Positions 14,529-23,733 are shown, numbered from the stretch's first letter. The stretch: DNA of 24,309 nt from an uncultured Pseudomonadota bacterium (GCA_946885605.1 CAMPGR010000043.1:1-24309), one strand, 5' to 3'. The notes: generated by a model from the sequence alone, not told the origin. A program made the numbers and translations.

Positions 14529-15443
14529 TCACCAGCCGTGCGGCTCGGTGTCGAGTATGCCCAGCTCTTCGAGCTGGGTGCGAATGTAAGCCTGGCGTTC
14601 GGGCCCGGCGGTCGGTAAGGGCGGGCGCGTCGGGCCGACCGCGCGTCCCATGATCACCATGCCGCCTTTCAGCGACGAGGGGTACTGGTCGCGGAAAAGG
14701 TCCCACAGGCGTGCGAGCTTGTACTGGAGCGCCCGCGCTCTCGGCCAGTCACCGGCCACGCACGTTTCATAGAGCTGCGTGCACAGGTTGGGGCAGATCG
14801 CCCCGGCCGACGAATACGAGCCCGCGCCGCCGAGCGGGACGGAAGGCGCGAGCCACTCGACGCCGGCGATCAGCGCGAACCCGGGCCGCAGCGGGAGCGC
14901 CGCGCGCGCGAGTTCCGTGAACTTCTCGCTGTTGAAGCTCGCCTCCTTCATGCCGATGAAGTTCGGCAGCCGCTCGATGAGCCGCTGCGTGAGCTCGCCC
15001 GTGATCTCCACGCCCGAGAGATAGCTCGGGGAGTTGTAGGCGATGAGCGGCAGGCCGATCGAAGTGCCGAGCCGGGCGAAATAGTCGTAGAGCGCCTCGG
15101 ACGTCGGGTTCCAGAAGTAGGGCGTGATGGCGAGTATCGCGTCCGCCCCGATCTTCTCCGCATGACGCGCGAGCTCCATCGTGTCTTCCACGGCGAGCGC
15201 GCTCACGTGTATCGACACCGGCACGCGCCCGGCGGTCACCTTCACCGCGACCTCGGCGAAGCGCTTGCGTTCCGCGATCGTGAGATTGAGCGATTCCGCT
15301 TTGTGATGCGGCCAGGCGATGGCGGTCGCGCCGGTGCGCACGTGGAACTCGACCAGCTTCTCGAACGTGGGCAGGTCGGGGCTGAAGTCGTCTTTCAGCG
15401 GCGTCACGGTGCTCTGCATGACGCCCTTGAGTGTGATGGGCAT
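14529..15443 (-). CDS. DapA-superfamily lyase/aldolase with Schiff-base lysine (pair 2, first gene)
   Basis: The protein has 304 residues and is highly similar to the 6140-7108 product. They share LKGVMQ, VTPLKDDFS, IAWPHHKAESLNLTIAER, TGELTQRLIERLPN and QYPSSLKG. Lys166 lies in IGMKEAS and Tyr136 in IAYNSP, so imine chemistry with a 2-oxo acid is possible. The DapA GTTGE loop is again PHHKAES, and the DapA Arg138 position is Tyr141, unlike its pair-1 counterpart. It ends EPHGW. It is the first gene of a minus-strand run (this gene, lysine-less paralog, SDR) divergent from a LysR gene. No strong ribosome site is seen before the ATG. The reaction and substrate are not known. Confidence 0.9.
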   Translation of the reverse strand: MPITLKGVMQSTVTPLKDDFSPDLPTFEKLVEFHVRTGATAIAWPHHKAESLNLTIAERKRFAEVAVKVTAGRVPVSIHVSALAVEDTMELARHAEKIGADAILAITPYFWNPTSEALYDYFARLGTSIGLPLIAYNSPSYLSGVEITGELTQRLIERLPNFIGMKEASFNSEKFTELARAALPLRPGFALIAGVEWLAPSVPLGGAGSYSSAGAICPNLCTQLYETCVAGDWPRARALQYKLARLWDLFRDQYPSSLKGGMVIMGRAVGPTRPPLPTAGPERQAYIRTQLEELGILDTEPHGW

Positions 15444-15497
15444 GGTCGTGAGTTCTCGCGTGTGCGGGCGCGCGACTCGCGTCCCGCATGCCCGGGG

Positions 15498-15503
15498 ATT
15501 CTA
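15498..15503 (-). promoter_or_regulatory. -10 element of the second DapA-family operon
   Basis: The minus strand reads TAGAAT (five of six), about 55 bases before the ATG at 15443. The matching -35 region is poor (GTTCCA at 17 bp), which fits an activator-dependent promoter. The dyad at 15551-15566 would then lie at about -60 to -75. Confidence 0.45.
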
Positions 15504-15516
15504 TTGCGGCCGGCGC

Positions 15517-15545
15517 TGGATGGAACAGGCGGAGCCGACTAGAAT
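15517..15545 (+). promoter_or_regulatory. Probable promoter of the LysR regulator gene
   Basis: TGGATG (15517-15522, three of six) and TAGAAT (15540-15545, five of six) are spaced by 17 bp. The start of transcription would fall near 15552, inside the dyad at 15551-15566, which is consistent with autorepression. Confidence 0.45.
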
Positions 15546-15550
15546 CACTG

Positions 15551-15566
15551 TTAACCCTCAGGTTGA
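15551..15566. promoter_or_regulatory. Dyad in the divergent intergenic region, candidate LysR-type operator
   Basis: TTAACC-CTCA-GGTTGA forms an imperfect inverted repeat (five of six arm pairs). It lies between the divergent LysR and DapA-family genes. It does not contain an exact T-N11-A box, so assignment rests on symmetry and position. Confidence 0.45.
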
Positions 15567-15580
15567 GAATCGGCGGTGCC

Positions 15581-16519
15581 ATGGACCGGCTGCACGGCAT
15601 ACTGGTATTTCTGCGGGTGGTGGAACTCGGCACGCTGAGCGGGGCGGCGCGCGCGCTGGGCGTGTCCACCGCCGCGGTGAGCGCGAGCCTCGGGCGCCTC
15701 GAACGCAAGCTGGGCGTGCGCCTGCTCAACCGCACGACGCGTCGCCTGAGCCTTACTGCGGAGGGCGGGGACTTCTACGCGCGCTGCAAGCAGATCACCG
15801 CTGACCTCGAGGAAGCCGAGGTGACGGTCGGCCGTGCGGGACGGGTGCCGAGCGGGCGGCTGCGGGTCGGCATGCCCTCCGCTCTAGGACGCATGTGCAT
15901 CGTCCCGCGGCTCCCCGAGTTCGTGCGCCGGTATCCCGCGATCTCGCTCGAGGTCGTGTGCACCGATTTCGTGCCGTACACCATCGAAGACGGGTTGGAC
16001 GTCGCGGTGCAGATCGGCGAGCTGCAGGCATCGCGGCTCGCGGTGCGGCGTCTCGCTTCCGCCCGCTACGTCGTGTGCGCCGCGCCACGCTACCTCGCGG
16101 AGCACGGCGTGCCACGAACGCCGGACGAACTGATGGGGCATGTATGCCTCGCGTATCGCCGTCCGCGCAACGGGCGGGTGCGGGAGTGGCGCTTTCGTGC
16201 GGGCGCCTCGCTGCGGCACATCGCCGTGAACGGTTTCATGACCTTCAACAGCGGTGAGGCGCTGGTGGCGGCGGCGCGTGAGGGGCTCGGCGTCATCCAG
16301 GTCGCGGAATACTACGCGCAGGCGCTGATCGAAAGCGGGGAACTCGTGGAGGTGCTCGCCGAGTTCAAGGCCGAAGGCTCGGATATCTCGGCGGTGTATC
16401 CCCAGCAGCAGCGGATTGCGCCGAAACTGCGCGTGTTCGTCGATTTTCTTGCCGGGCTCTTCAGCCCGCCGCCGTGGGGAAGGCAGGGCGCCGCGCCCGC
16501 GCGCCGGTCTGGGGGCTAG
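15581..16519 (+). CDS. LysR family transcriptional regulator
   Basis: The protein has 312 residues. The N-terminal winged helix-turn-helix reads LRVVELGTLSGAARALGVSTAAVSASLGRLE..LGVRLLNRTTRRLSLTAEG within about residues 10-62, the standard LysR pattern. It is followed by a linker helix and a type 2 periplasmic-binding fold effector domain from about residue 90 (GRLRVGMPSALGR). The ATG at 15581 is chosen because it places the HTH at the normal distance; the open frame upstream to 15488 would add an atypical tail and overlap the promoter. It is divergent from the second DapA-family operon, the usual arrangement for a LysR activator and its target. Its end overlaps the end of the convergent nnr gene by 4 bp. 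Confidence 0.92.
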   Translation: MDRLHGILVFLRVVELGTLSGAARALGVSTAAVSASLGRLERKLGVRLLNRTTRRLSLTAEGGDFYARCKQITADLEEAEVTVGRAGRVPSGRLRVGMPSALGRMCIVPRLPEFVRRYPAISLEVVCTDFVPYTIEDGLDVAVQIGELQASRLAVRRLASARYVVCAAPRYLAEHGVPRTPDELMGHVCLAYRRPRNGRVREWRFRAGASLRHIAVNGFMTFNSGEALVAAAREGLGVIQVAEYYAQALIESGELVEVLAEFKAEGSDISAVYPQQQRIAPKLRVFVDFLAGLFSPPPWGRQGAAPARRSGG

Positions 16520-18009
16520 GCGGTACGCGTGAATTCGTTGACGAGGCACCGCGCCGCGCCGATGGTTTCGCTCGCGGTGAGGCCCACGGGACCAACGCCT
16601 TCGGCAACGAGCGCATCGGCCGCTGCGCCATGCAAGTGAACGGCCGCGTGCAGCGCGGTCCTCGGGTCGATGCCCTGTCCCAGGAGCGAAGCGACGAAGC
16701 CGGTCAGGACGTCGCCCATACCCGCGCTCGCCATGCCGGGATTCCCCGAAACGTTGATCCCCCAGGTTCCGTCCGGTGCAGCGCACACGCTGCCCGCGCC
16801 CTTGAGCACGACGTGACTTTTCGAGTCCCGAGCGAGCTGCAAGGCCGAGGCCACGCGATCGCGCTGGACCTCCTGCGTGCTGCAACCGAGCAGACGTGCC
16901 GCTTCCGCAGGGTGCGGCGTCAGGATCGTCGCTGCACCGCGCTGACGCAGCCTTTCCTTGAGCGCGGGTGTGGCGCTGATCAGGTTGAGCCCGTCCGCAT
17001 CGAGGACGAGCAGCAGCGGCGTCTCGAGCGCCCAGCCGAGGTAAAACGCGGCGTCCGATGACAGCCCCAGGCCGGGACCGATGGCGAGCGCGGTCAGATT
17101 GCCGAGCTTAAGCGCCTCGTCCGCCGCGCGCAGCATGAGCTCGGGCTGGGTCATATCGACGAGCGGCGCATCGCGCGCGATGAGGCCCAAGTAAACGCGC
17201 CCGCTGCCGAGCTTCAGCGCCGCGCGGCCGGCAAGAAGCGCTGCGCCCACCATGCCATGCGCGCTGCCGATGATCGCAACGCTGCCGTAATCGCCTTTGT
17301 GCGTGTTGCGGGGCCGGGGCCGGAATGCCTTGCCGAGTATGGCTTCGCCGATGACGATGCCCTGGGGTGGCTTGATCGCCGCCGGGTCGAGCCCGAGGCT
17401 CGCGACGTGAATCTCGCCGCACAGATCCGGGCCCTCCAGCGTGAGGAGTCCCGGCTTGAGCGCGATGAACGTGATGGTATGGGTGGCGCGGACGGCACAC
17501 CCCATGACGCGCCCGCTGTCCGAATCGAGCCCGCTCGGAATGTCCACCGCGAGCTTCGGCACGCGGAGCGCATTGAGCGCCGCGATCAACTCGGCGTGAC
17601 GTCCGCTCACTTCACGCTGGAGTCCGATGCCGAAGAGGCCATCGACCGCGAGGCTCCAGTCCATTCCTGCCGGAATGCGATCGAGGACGCTGCCGCCCGC
17701 ATCACGCCACGCCTTGATCGCCGCAGACGCGTCGCGCGAGAGCTTCGCTTCCTCTCCCGCGAAGACGACGCAGACCCTGAACCACCACTCCTTGAGATGG
17801 CGTGCAATTACGAACGCATCGCCGCCATTGTTGCCGGGTCCCGCAACGACGAGGATCGGCCGTCCCGATTCGGGCGCCACGGTGCGCACGAGCTCCGCCG
17901 CGGCGAGTCCCGCCCGTTCCATCAGCGGCAACGACGCGGCGGCGGACTCGATCTCGCGGATCTCACGTGTGCGGTAAATCGGCGTGCCGTACGCCAGTCG
18001 CGTCGCCAT
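16516..18009 (-). CDS. nnr: Bifunctional NAD(P)H-hydrate epimerase / ADP-dependent NAD(P)H-hydrate dehydratase
   Basis: The protein has 497 residues in two fused domains. The N-terminal YjeF_N epimerase (about 1-215) has GPGNNGGDAF at 57-66 and VDGLFGIGL and VDIPSGLDSDSG blocks. The C-terminal ribokinase-like dehydratase (about 230-495) has HKGDYGSVAIIG, ILTPHPAEAARLL and the phosphate-binding NPGMASAGMGDVLTG at 423-437. Together they repair hydrated NADH and NADPH in the cytosol: the epimerase interconverts R and S forms and the dehydratase restores the S form at the cost of ADP. Fusion of both activities is normal in bacteria. It is divergent from purL across 87 bp and convergent with the LysR gene. 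Confidence 0.95.
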   Translation of the reverse strand: MATRLAYGTPIYRTREIREIESAAASLPLMERAGLAAAELVRTVAPESGRPILVVAGPGNNGGDAFVIARHLKEWWFRVCVVFAGEEAKLSRDASAAIKAWRDAGGSVLDRIPAGMDWSLAVDGLFGIGLQREVSGRHAELIAALNALRVPKLAVDIPSGLDSDSGRVMGCAVRATHTITFIALKPGLLTLEGPDLCGEIHVASLGLDPAAIKPPQGIVIGEAILGKAFRPRPRNTHKGDYGSVAIIGSAHGMVGAALLAGRAALKLGSGRVYLGLIARDAPLVDMTQPELMLRAADEALKLGNLTALAIGPGLGLSSDAAFYLGWALETPLLLVLDADGLNLISATPALKERLRQRGAATILTPHPAEAARLLGCSTQEVQRDRVASALQLARDSKSHVVLKGAGSVCAAPDGTWGINVSGNPGMASAGMGDVLTGFVASLLGQGIDPRTALHAAVHLHGAAADALVAEGVGPVGLTASETIGAARCLVNEFTRTA

Positions 18010-18064
18010 GATGGTACCGATGAAGGAAGAAGTTTAGTTTAGCGGAAAGCGCGACGATATTTGG

Positions 18065-18070
18065 TAAAAT
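18065..18070 (+). promoter_or_regulatory. Possible -10 element of purL
   Basis: TAAAAT in the context GGTAAAATGCGG lies 27 bases before the purL ATG. A -35 is not clear (nothing better than GCGGAA at 17 bp). No PurR-like operator was recognised. Confidence 0.45.
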
Positions 18071-18096
18071 GCGGCTTTATAGAGTCGCCTCAGCTC

Positions 18097-21000
18097 ATGT
18101 CGCAACTCATCCGGCTGCGTGGACGCAGCGCCCTTTCCCCTTTTCGCCTCCACAAGCTCCTTCAGAAAGTCGCAACCACAGTGCCCCGCGTGAACCTGGA
18201 CGCGGAGTACTGGCACTTCGTGATGCTGAACGCCGAGCTCTCGCGCACCGAGCGCGAACGGCTCGAGCGCATTCTTACCTACGGCCCGAACGCGATGCCC
18301 GCCCGCACCGAAGGCGCGCTGCTCCTCGTCGTGCCGCGCATGGGGACGATTTCGCCGTGGTCCTCGAAGGCGACCGACATCGCGCACCATTGCGGTCTTC
18401 CGCAAGTCGAGCGCATCGAGCGCGGGATCGCCTACTGGATCGACCGCACGCTTTCGGACGCGGAAAAGAGAACCGTCGCGGAACTGATCCACGACCGCAT
18501 GACGGAGACAGTGCTCGAGTCCTTCGACGAGGTGCCGCGGCTTTTCCAGCACTTTCCGCCGCAGCCGCTCAGGACCATCGATCTCATGCGCGAAGGCCGC
18601 GCGGCGCTCGAGCGCGCCAACCGGGAGATGGGGCTTGCGCTCTCGGCGGATGAGATCGGTTATCTCGCGGAGCATTTCGCGCGCGCCGGACGCGATCCGA
18701 CCGACGTCGAGTTGATGATGTTCGCGCAGGCGAACTCGGAGCACTGCCGGCACAAGATCTTCAATGCGGAATGGGTGATCGACGGCGAGCCGCAGGCGCG
18801 CTCGCTCTTCGCCATGATCCGCACCACGCACGAGAGAAATCCCCGCGGCACGGTCATCGCGTATGCCGACAATGCCGCCGTCATGGAAGGTGCGACGGTC
18901 GCACGCTTCTATCCGCGCGCGGACGGCACCTACCGCTTCAGCGACGAGCCGACGCACATCCTGATGAAGGTGGAGACGCACAACCATCCCACCGCGATCT
19001 CTCCCTTCCCGGGCGCGGCGACCGGGTCGGGCGGGGAAATACGGGACGAAGGCGCCACGGGCCGCGGGGCGAAGCCCAAGGCGGGGCTCACCGGCTTCAG
19101 TGTCTCGAACCTCCGCATCCCGGGTTGCGAGCAGCCGTGGGAGCACGATTACGGCCGGCCCTCGCGCATCGCATCCGCGTTTCAGATCATGCTCGACGGC
19201 CCGATCGGCGCGGCGTCCTTCAACAACGAATTCGGCCGGCCCAACCTGTGCGGGTACTTCCGCACTTTCGAGCAGCACGTTGCAGGCGAAGTCCGCGGCT
19301 ATCACAAGCCGATCATGATCGCGGGCGGAGTCGGGAACATCGCGGCGGACCAAGCGCGCAAGCAGGTCTTCGGCAGCGGCGCCCTCATCATCCAGCTCGG
19401 CGGTCCCGGCATGCTGATCGGCCTGGGCGGCGGCGCGGCCTCGAGCATGGATACCGGGTCGAATCTCGAGGATCTCGACTTCGATTCGGTGCAGCGCGGG
19501 AACGCCGAGATCCAGCGCCGCGCGCAGGAAGTGATCGACCGCTGTGTCGCGCTCGGTGCGGAGAACCCGATACTCTCGATACACGACGTGGGGGCGGGCG
19601 GACTGTCCAACGCGCTCCCCGAATTGGTTTACGGAGCGGAGCGCGGCGGGCGCTTCGAGCTGCGGCGCATACCGATCGTGGAGCCGGGAATGTCGCCGCT
19701 GCAGATCTGGTGCAACGAGGCGCAGGAGCGTTATGTGCTCGCCATTGCACCGCAGTCGCTCGAGCGCTTCGCCGCGATTTGCGAGCGCGAGCGCTGCCCC
19801 TTTGCCGTGGTCGGCGAGGCGACCGATGACGGCCGGCTCATCGTCACCGACGCGCAATTCGGCGTGAACGCCGTGGACATGCCGCTCGCCGTGCTCCTCG
19901 GGAAGCCGCCGCGCATGACGCGCGACGTTGCCCGCGTGAAGCGCGCGCTGCCGCCATTCGATACGAGCGGGATCGACCTCACGCAGGCCGCGTACCGGGT
20001 GCTGAGGCTGCCGAGCGTTGGGGACAAGACCTTCCTCATCGCGATCGGCGATCGAACCGTCGGCGGATTGACCGCCCGAGATCAGATGGTGGGCCCGTGG
20101 CAGGTGCCGGTCGCCGATGTGGCGGTCACGCTGATGGGATACCAGACCTGCCGCGGCGAGGCGATGGCGATGGGCGAGCGCACCCCGCTCGCGCTGATCC
20201 ACGCGCAGGCGTCGGGTCGCATGGCGGTGGGGGAGGCGATCACGAACATTGCCGCCGCGCCGATCCGGGACATCGGCGATATCAAGCTGTCGGCGAACTG
20301 GATGGCGGCGGCCGGCCACCCCGGGGAAGATGCTGCGCTCTACGACACCGTGCGCGCGGTCGCGATGGAGCTCTGTCCGCAGCTCGGCATCAGCATCCCG
20401 GTCGGCAAGGACTCGTTGTCGATGAAGACAACGTGGCGCGAGGACGGTGCGACACGCGAAGTCACCGCACCGCTCTCGCTCATCGTCTCCGCTTTCGCGC
20501 CGGTGGAAGACGCGCGGCGCACACTCACGCCGCAGTTGCGCACACACTGCGGCGAGACGGTGTTGCTGCTCGTGGATCTGGGGCACGGTCGCTGCCGGCT
20601 CGGCGGCTCGGCGCTGGCGCAGGTATACGGTGAAATTGGCGCCGAAGCGCCGGACCTCGATGCACCGGAGCGTCTGGCCGCGTTCTTCAAGACCCTACAA
20701 GCCCTCAACCACGAGGGTCTCATCCTCGCATATCACGACCGCTCCGACGGCGGCCTTTTCGCCACCGTGTGCGAGATGATGTTTGCCGGACGCTGCGGTG
20801 TCACGCTCAATGTGGCCGAGGCCGCAAGTGGCCGCTCCCCCATCGAAGTGCTGTTCAATGAGGAGCTCGGCGCTCTCCTGCAGGTCCGTCGCGACGACGT
20901 TGCGCCGGTGCGCGATGCGTTCGCCGCAGCGGGGCTTGCCGATGCCTGTCACGAGATCGGCACCGTCGAGCGCGGCGAGAGGCTTCGGATCCGGAGCGGC

Positions 21001-21975
21001 AGCCAAGCGCTGCTAGAAGAATCGCGCGTCAAGCTGCACCGCGCGTGGTCGGAAACGACGTATCACATGCAGCGGCTGCGCGATAACCCCGAGGGTGCGC
21101 AGCAGGAGTACGACCGCATACTGGATGCCGGTGATCCGGGTCTGGCTCCGAAGCTCACCTATGACCCGGCGGAGGACGTCGCGGCCCCCTATATCAGGCG
21201 CGGTGCACGGCCGCGTGTGGCGGTCATGAGAGAGCAGGGCATCAATGGCCAGGTGGAAATGGCCGCTGCGCTCGATCGCGCGGGATTCGACGCGGTGGAT
21301 GTCCACATGACCGATATCATCGCGGGTCGCGCGAGCCTTGCTGCGTTCAAAGGCTTTACGGCGTGCGGTGGCTTCTCGTACGGGGACGTGCTGGGCGCGG
21401 GCGAGGGCTGGGCGAAATCGATTCTGTTCAATCCTCGCGCGCGAGACGAGTTCGAGGCTTTCTTCCGCCGCGCCGATACGTTCGCCCTCGGGGTCTGCAA
21501 CGGCTGCCAGATGATGGCAAGCCTGCACGAGCTCATACCGGGGTCGGAAAGCTGGCCCCGTTTCGTGAGGAACAGGTCGGAGCAGTTCGAGGCGCGTTTT
21601 TCGCTCGTCGAAGTCGGAAAGTCGGCCTCGCTCTTTTTCGACGGCATGGCGGGGAGCCGCATTCCGATCGCGGTCGCGCACGGCGAGGGCTACGCGGAGT
21701 TTCGCGACGCCGCGGCGCTCGCCGCGGCGCAGCCCCTCGTCACGCTGCGCTACGTGGACAACCGCGGCCGCCCGACCGAGCTCTACCCGTACAATCCGAA
21801 CGGCTCGCCCGAGGGCATCACGGGGCTCACCACGCCGGACGGCCGCATCACCATACTGATGCCGCACCCGGAGCGCGTCTATCGCACCGTGCAGAACTCG
21901 TGGCACCCCGATTCATGGGGCGAAGACGGGCCGTGGCTCAGGATGTTCCGCAACGCGCGGAAGTGGTGCGGATAA
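18097..21975 (+). CDS. purL: Phosphoribosylformylglycinamidine synthase (FGAM synthase), single-chain form
   Basis: The protein has 1292 residues, the usual size of the large proteobacterial PurL. It converts FGAR, glutamine and ATP to FGAM in purine synthesis. The PurS-like N-domain is followed by the synthase core with [16 protein letters not shown] (from residue 292) and a second, structurally related half. The C-terminal class I glutaminase has [16 protein letters not shown], nucleophile Cys1134 in GVCNGCQMM, and His1257/Glu1259 in PHPER. The ATG at 18097 gives [18 protein letters not shown], the normal family start; the open frame reaches upstream to 18061 but overlaps the promoter. A long antisense open frame opposite its 5' half is a codon-bias shadow. 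It converges on the parvulin gene with only 4 bp between stops. Confidence 0.97.
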   Translation: MSQLIRLRGRSALSPFRLHKLLQKVATTVPRVNLDAEYWHFVMLNAELSRTERERLERILTYGPNAMPARTEGALLLVVPRMGTISPWSSKATDIAHHCGLPQVERIERGIAYWIDRTLSDAEKRTVAELIHDRMTETVLESFDEVPRLFQHFPPQPLRTIDLMREGRAALERANREMGLALSADEIGYLAEHFARAGRDPTDVELMMFAQANSEHCRHKIFNAEWVIDGEPQARSLFAMIRTTHERNPRGTVIAYADNAAVMEGATVARFYPRADGTYRFSDEPTHILMKVETHNHPTAISPFPGAATGSGGEIRDEGATGRGAKPKAGLTGFSVSNLRIPGCEQPWEHDYGRPSRIASAFQIMLDGPIGAASFNNEFGRPNLCGYFRTFEQHVAGEVRGYHKPIMIAGGVGNIAADQARKQVFGSGALIIQLGGPGMLIGLGGGAASSMDTGSNLEDLDFDSVQRGNAEIQRRAQEVIDRCVALGAENPILSIHDVGAGGLSNALPELVYGAERGGRFELRRIPIVEPGMSPLQIWCNEAQERYVLAIAPQSLERFAAICERERCPFAVVGEATDDGRLIVTDAQFGVNAVDMPLAVLLGKPPRMTRDVARVKRALPPFDTSGIDLTQAAYRVLRLPSVGDKTFLIAIGDRTVGGLTARDQMVGPWQVPVADVAVTLMGYQTCRGEAMAMGERTPLALIHAQASGRMAVGEAITNIAAAPIRDIGDIKLSANWMAAAGHPGEDAALYDTVRAVAMELCPQLGISIPVGKDSLSMKTTWREDGATREVTAPLSLIVSAFAPVEDARRTLTPQLRTHCGETVLLLVDLGHGRCRLGGSALAQVYGEIGAEAPDLDAPERLAAFFKTLQALNHEGLILAYHDRSDGGLFATVCEMMFAGRCGVTLNVAEAASGRSPIEVLFNEELGALLQVRRDDVAPVRDAFAAAGLADACHEIGTVERGERLRIRSGSQALLEESRVKLHRAWSETTYHMQRLRDNPEGAQQEYDRILDAGDPGLAPKLTYDPAEDVAAPYIRRGARPRVAVMREQGINGQVEMAAALDRAGFDAVDVHMTDIIAGRASLAAFKGFTACGGFSYGDVLGAGEGWAKSILFNPRARDEFEAFFRRADTFALGVCNGCQMMASLHELIPGSESWPRFVRNRSEQFEARFSLVEVGKSASLFFDGMAGSRIPIAVAHGEGYAEFRDAAALAAAQPLVTLRYVDNRGRPTELYPYNPNGSPEGITGLTTPDGRITILMPHPERVYRTVQNSWHPDSWGEDGPWLRMFRNARKWCG

Positions 21976-21979
21976 ACGC

Positions 21980-22768
21980 TTACTCCACCTTGGCTTTCGC
22001 CCTCAGGTCCGCAAGCGCCTTCTGTATCATCTGCTGCTGGACGCTGCGCTGCAGGTTCTGCTTCACGGCATCGTAGGCGGGCGCCTGGAACGGCCGCTCG
22101 TCTTCGAGGCGGATCACGTGCCAGCCGAAATTCGACTGGACCGGCGTCTCCGTCATCTGGCCCTTCTTGAGCTTCCCGAGCGCTTCCCCGAAAGGCTTCA
22201 CGAAATTGCCCGGCACGCTCCAGTCGAGATCGCCGCCGCGGTCCTTGGTGCCATTATCCTTGGAGCGCTCGGAAGCGAGCTTCTCGAAGTTCGCGCCCTT
22301 CTTCAACTGTGCGATGATGTCCTTCGCCTCGGCTTCGTTCTCGACGAGGATGTGGCGCGCCCGGTATTCCTTGCCGCCCAGCTGGGCCTTGATGCGCTCG
22401 TACTCCTTCTTGAGCGTTTCCTCGTTCACCGGGTTCTTCTGGAGGTAGTCCTGCACGTAGGCGTTGACGAGGATGTCCTGGCGGTTGATGTCGATCGCCG
22501 CGACGACGTCCGGCTTCTTGTTGAGGCCTTTCTTGATCGCTTCCTGCGCGATGATTTCCTGATTGATGAGGGCGTCCTTCACGCTGTTGCGCAGCTCGGG
22601 CGTGTCGGGCTGGCCCTGCGCGACGCGGCTCTTGACGCCGGCATCGATGCGCGACTGCGGGATTTCCTTGCCGTTCACCTTCACGCCCTGCGCGCCGGCT
22701 GCCGGAACGCTGAGCACGGCGAGCGCGATCACGGCGGCGATGAGTTGAGGTTTATTGAATGCCAACAT
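21980..22768 (-). CDS. Periplasmic peptidylprolyl isomerase, parvulin (PpiC/SurA-like) type
   Basis: The protein has 262 residues. The signal peptide is at 1-26 (MLAFNKPQ, hydrophobic core, AAGA-Q), then a SurA-like helical N-domain. The parvulin domain spans about 134-226, with YRARHILVENEAEAKDI, GGDLDWSVPGNFVKPF and FGWHVIRLEDERP. It ends in a short basic helix. It should assist folding of outer-membrane or secreted proteins by cis-trans isomerising prolyl bonds. The ATG at 22768 is chosen since AAGGA lies six to seven bases upstream and the signal peptide begins correctly; a further ATG at 22789 would overlap the bolA stop. It is third in the yciB-bolA-parvulin operon, a common betaproteobacterial order. 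Confidence 0.93.
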   Translation of the reverse strand: MLAFNKPQLIAAVIALAVLSVPAAGAQGVKVNGKEIPQSRIDAGVKSRVAQGQPDTPELRNSVKDALINQEIIAQEAIKKGLNKKPDVVAAIDINRQDILVNAYVQDYLQKNPVNEETLKKEYERIKAQLGGKEYRARHILVENEAEAKDIIAQLKKGANFEKLASERSKDNGTKDRGGDLDWSVPGNFVKPFGEALGKLKKGQMTETPVQSNFGWHVIRLEDERPFQAPAYDAVKQNLQRSVQQQMIQKALADLRAKAKVE

Positions 22769-22785
22769 ATCTGATCCTTTCATAG

Positions 22786-23061
22786 TCATATTTCATCGGG
22801 AGCGTACGCCTTGATGGCGAGGGCGTGGATCTCCCGTTGCATCAACGGCCCCAGCGCCGCGTAGATCATGCGGTGGCGCGCCTGCGCGGGCTTCCCCGAA
22901 AACTGCCGCGACACGATAGCGAGCATGTAGTGCCCCCCGCCGCCCTTGGCCCCCTCGTGTCCGACGTGCTTGCCGGATTCATCGAAGACCTCGAGCGATT
23001 CGGGCTCGAGCACCGCGAGCCTGCGCTCGATCTCGCGCACCGTGGTCAAAGCCGCTGTCAC
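22786..23061 (-). CDS. bolA: BolA family protein
   Basis: The protein has about 91 residues. The typical BolA core is [17 protein letters not shown], then [30 protein letters not shown] and the conserved [13 protein letters not shown] end, with the invariant histidine. BolA proteins pair with monothiol glutaredoxins in iron-sulfur handling and influence cell shape and stress responses. The start is probably the GTG at 23061, overlapping the yciB stop (GTGA) with AGGGGA close by; a GTG at 23040 is an alternative. The longer open frame upstream to 23478 runs through yciB and is not coding. Translational coupling to yciB is likely. Confidence 0.9.
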   Translation of the reverse strand: MTAALTTVREIERRLAVLEPESLEVFDESGKHVGHEGAKGGGGHYMLAIVSRQFSGKPAQARHRMIYAALGPLMQREIHALAIKAYAPDEI

Positions 23062-23597
23062 TTCCCCTGCTTGTCCTCGACGTATTTGCCGAGCATCAGC
23101 GCCTGCACGAGCACGAACGCCAGCATGAGGCCGATGCCGCCGAAAAGCTTGAAATTCACCCACGCGTCCGTGGAAAAACTGTAGGCGACGAAGAGATTGA
23201 GTGCGCCCATTGCGATGAAGAACCCGATCCAGCTCGCCTGCAGCCGGCTCCACGCCACCTCGGGGAGCATGAGCTGTTTCTCCATCACAGAGCGGACGAG
23301 ATTCTTTTTGAAGACGAGGTCCGCAACGGCGAGCGCCGCGGCGAAGAGCCAGTAGAGGACGGTCGGCTTCCACTTGATGAAGGTCTCGTTCCGAAGAAGC
23401 AGGGTCGCGCCGCCGAACACCACGATCACGCCGAGGCTCACCCACAGCATGTTGTCCACCTTGCGGTGGCGCAGCCACACCCAGCCGATCTGCACGAAGG
23501 TCGCTGCGATCGCAACCGCCGTCGCGACGTAGATGTCGTAGAGCTTGAAGGCGGCAAAGAACAGCAGAACTGGGAAAATATCGAAGAGAAACTTCAT
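23058..23597 (-). CDS. yciB: YciB (inner membrane septation protein A, IspZ-like)
   Basis: The protein has 179 residues, mostly hydrophobic, with five or so membrane helices (about 4-22, 26-44, 53-68, 80-97, 120-140, 148-170). It begins [18 protein letters not shown] and contains [12 protein letters not shown] and [14 protein letters not shown], characteristic of the YciB/septation protein A family. It resides in the inner membrane and has been linked to septation and envelope integrity; its biochemical activity is not settled. It is first of the three-gene operon, 136 bp after msrB, behind a plausible promoter. Confidence 0.95.
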   Translation of the reverse strand: MKFLFDIFPVLLFFAAFKLYDIYVATAVAIAATFVQIGWVWLRHRKVDNMLWVSLGVIVVFGGATLLLRNETFIKWKPTVLYWLFAAALAVADLVFKKNLVRSVMEKQLMLPEVAWSRLQASWIGFFIAMGALNLFVAYSFSTDAWVNFKLFGGIGLMLAFVLVQALMLGKYVEDKQGK

Positions 23598-23663
23598 CAG
23601 TCCGGGGCGCCCGCGCGGGGCATTGGAGGTGCAGGCCGGAAGAGGGGCATGGGCAAAGCGCGC

Positions 23664-23692
23664 ATTATCTACTTTTGCCCGACCTTAGTCCA
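23664..23692 (-). promoter_or_regulatory. Sigma70-like promoter of yciB-bolA-parvulin
   Basis: The minus strand reads TGGACT (complement of 23687-23692, four of six) and, after 17 bp, GATAAT (complement of 23664-23669, five of six). Transcription would begin near 23657, about 60 bases before the yciB ATG. Confidence 0.5.
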
Positions 23693-23706
23693 CAAATCGG
23701 ACATCG

Positions 23707-23721
23707 GGGGCGGTGCGCCCC
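23707..23721 (-). terminator. Hairpin downstream of msrB, possible weak terminator
   Basis: GGGGCG and CGCCCC form a perfect six-pair stem around a three-base loop, 13 bp past the msrB stop. No T-run follows on the minus strand, so termination is uncertain and msrB may read through into yciB. Confidence 0.3.
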
Positions 23722-23733
23722 GGGACGTGCATT

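Noticed and set aside
18034..20586. An 850-residue open frame on the minus strand opposite purL
   Set aside because: It lies fully antisense to an unmistakable purL, is Arg/His rich with no recognisable motif, and has the composition expected from GC-biased codon positions.
22786..23478. Long 230-residue version of the BolA frame
   Set aside because: The extra 139 residues run through yciB out of frame and lack any BolA similarity.
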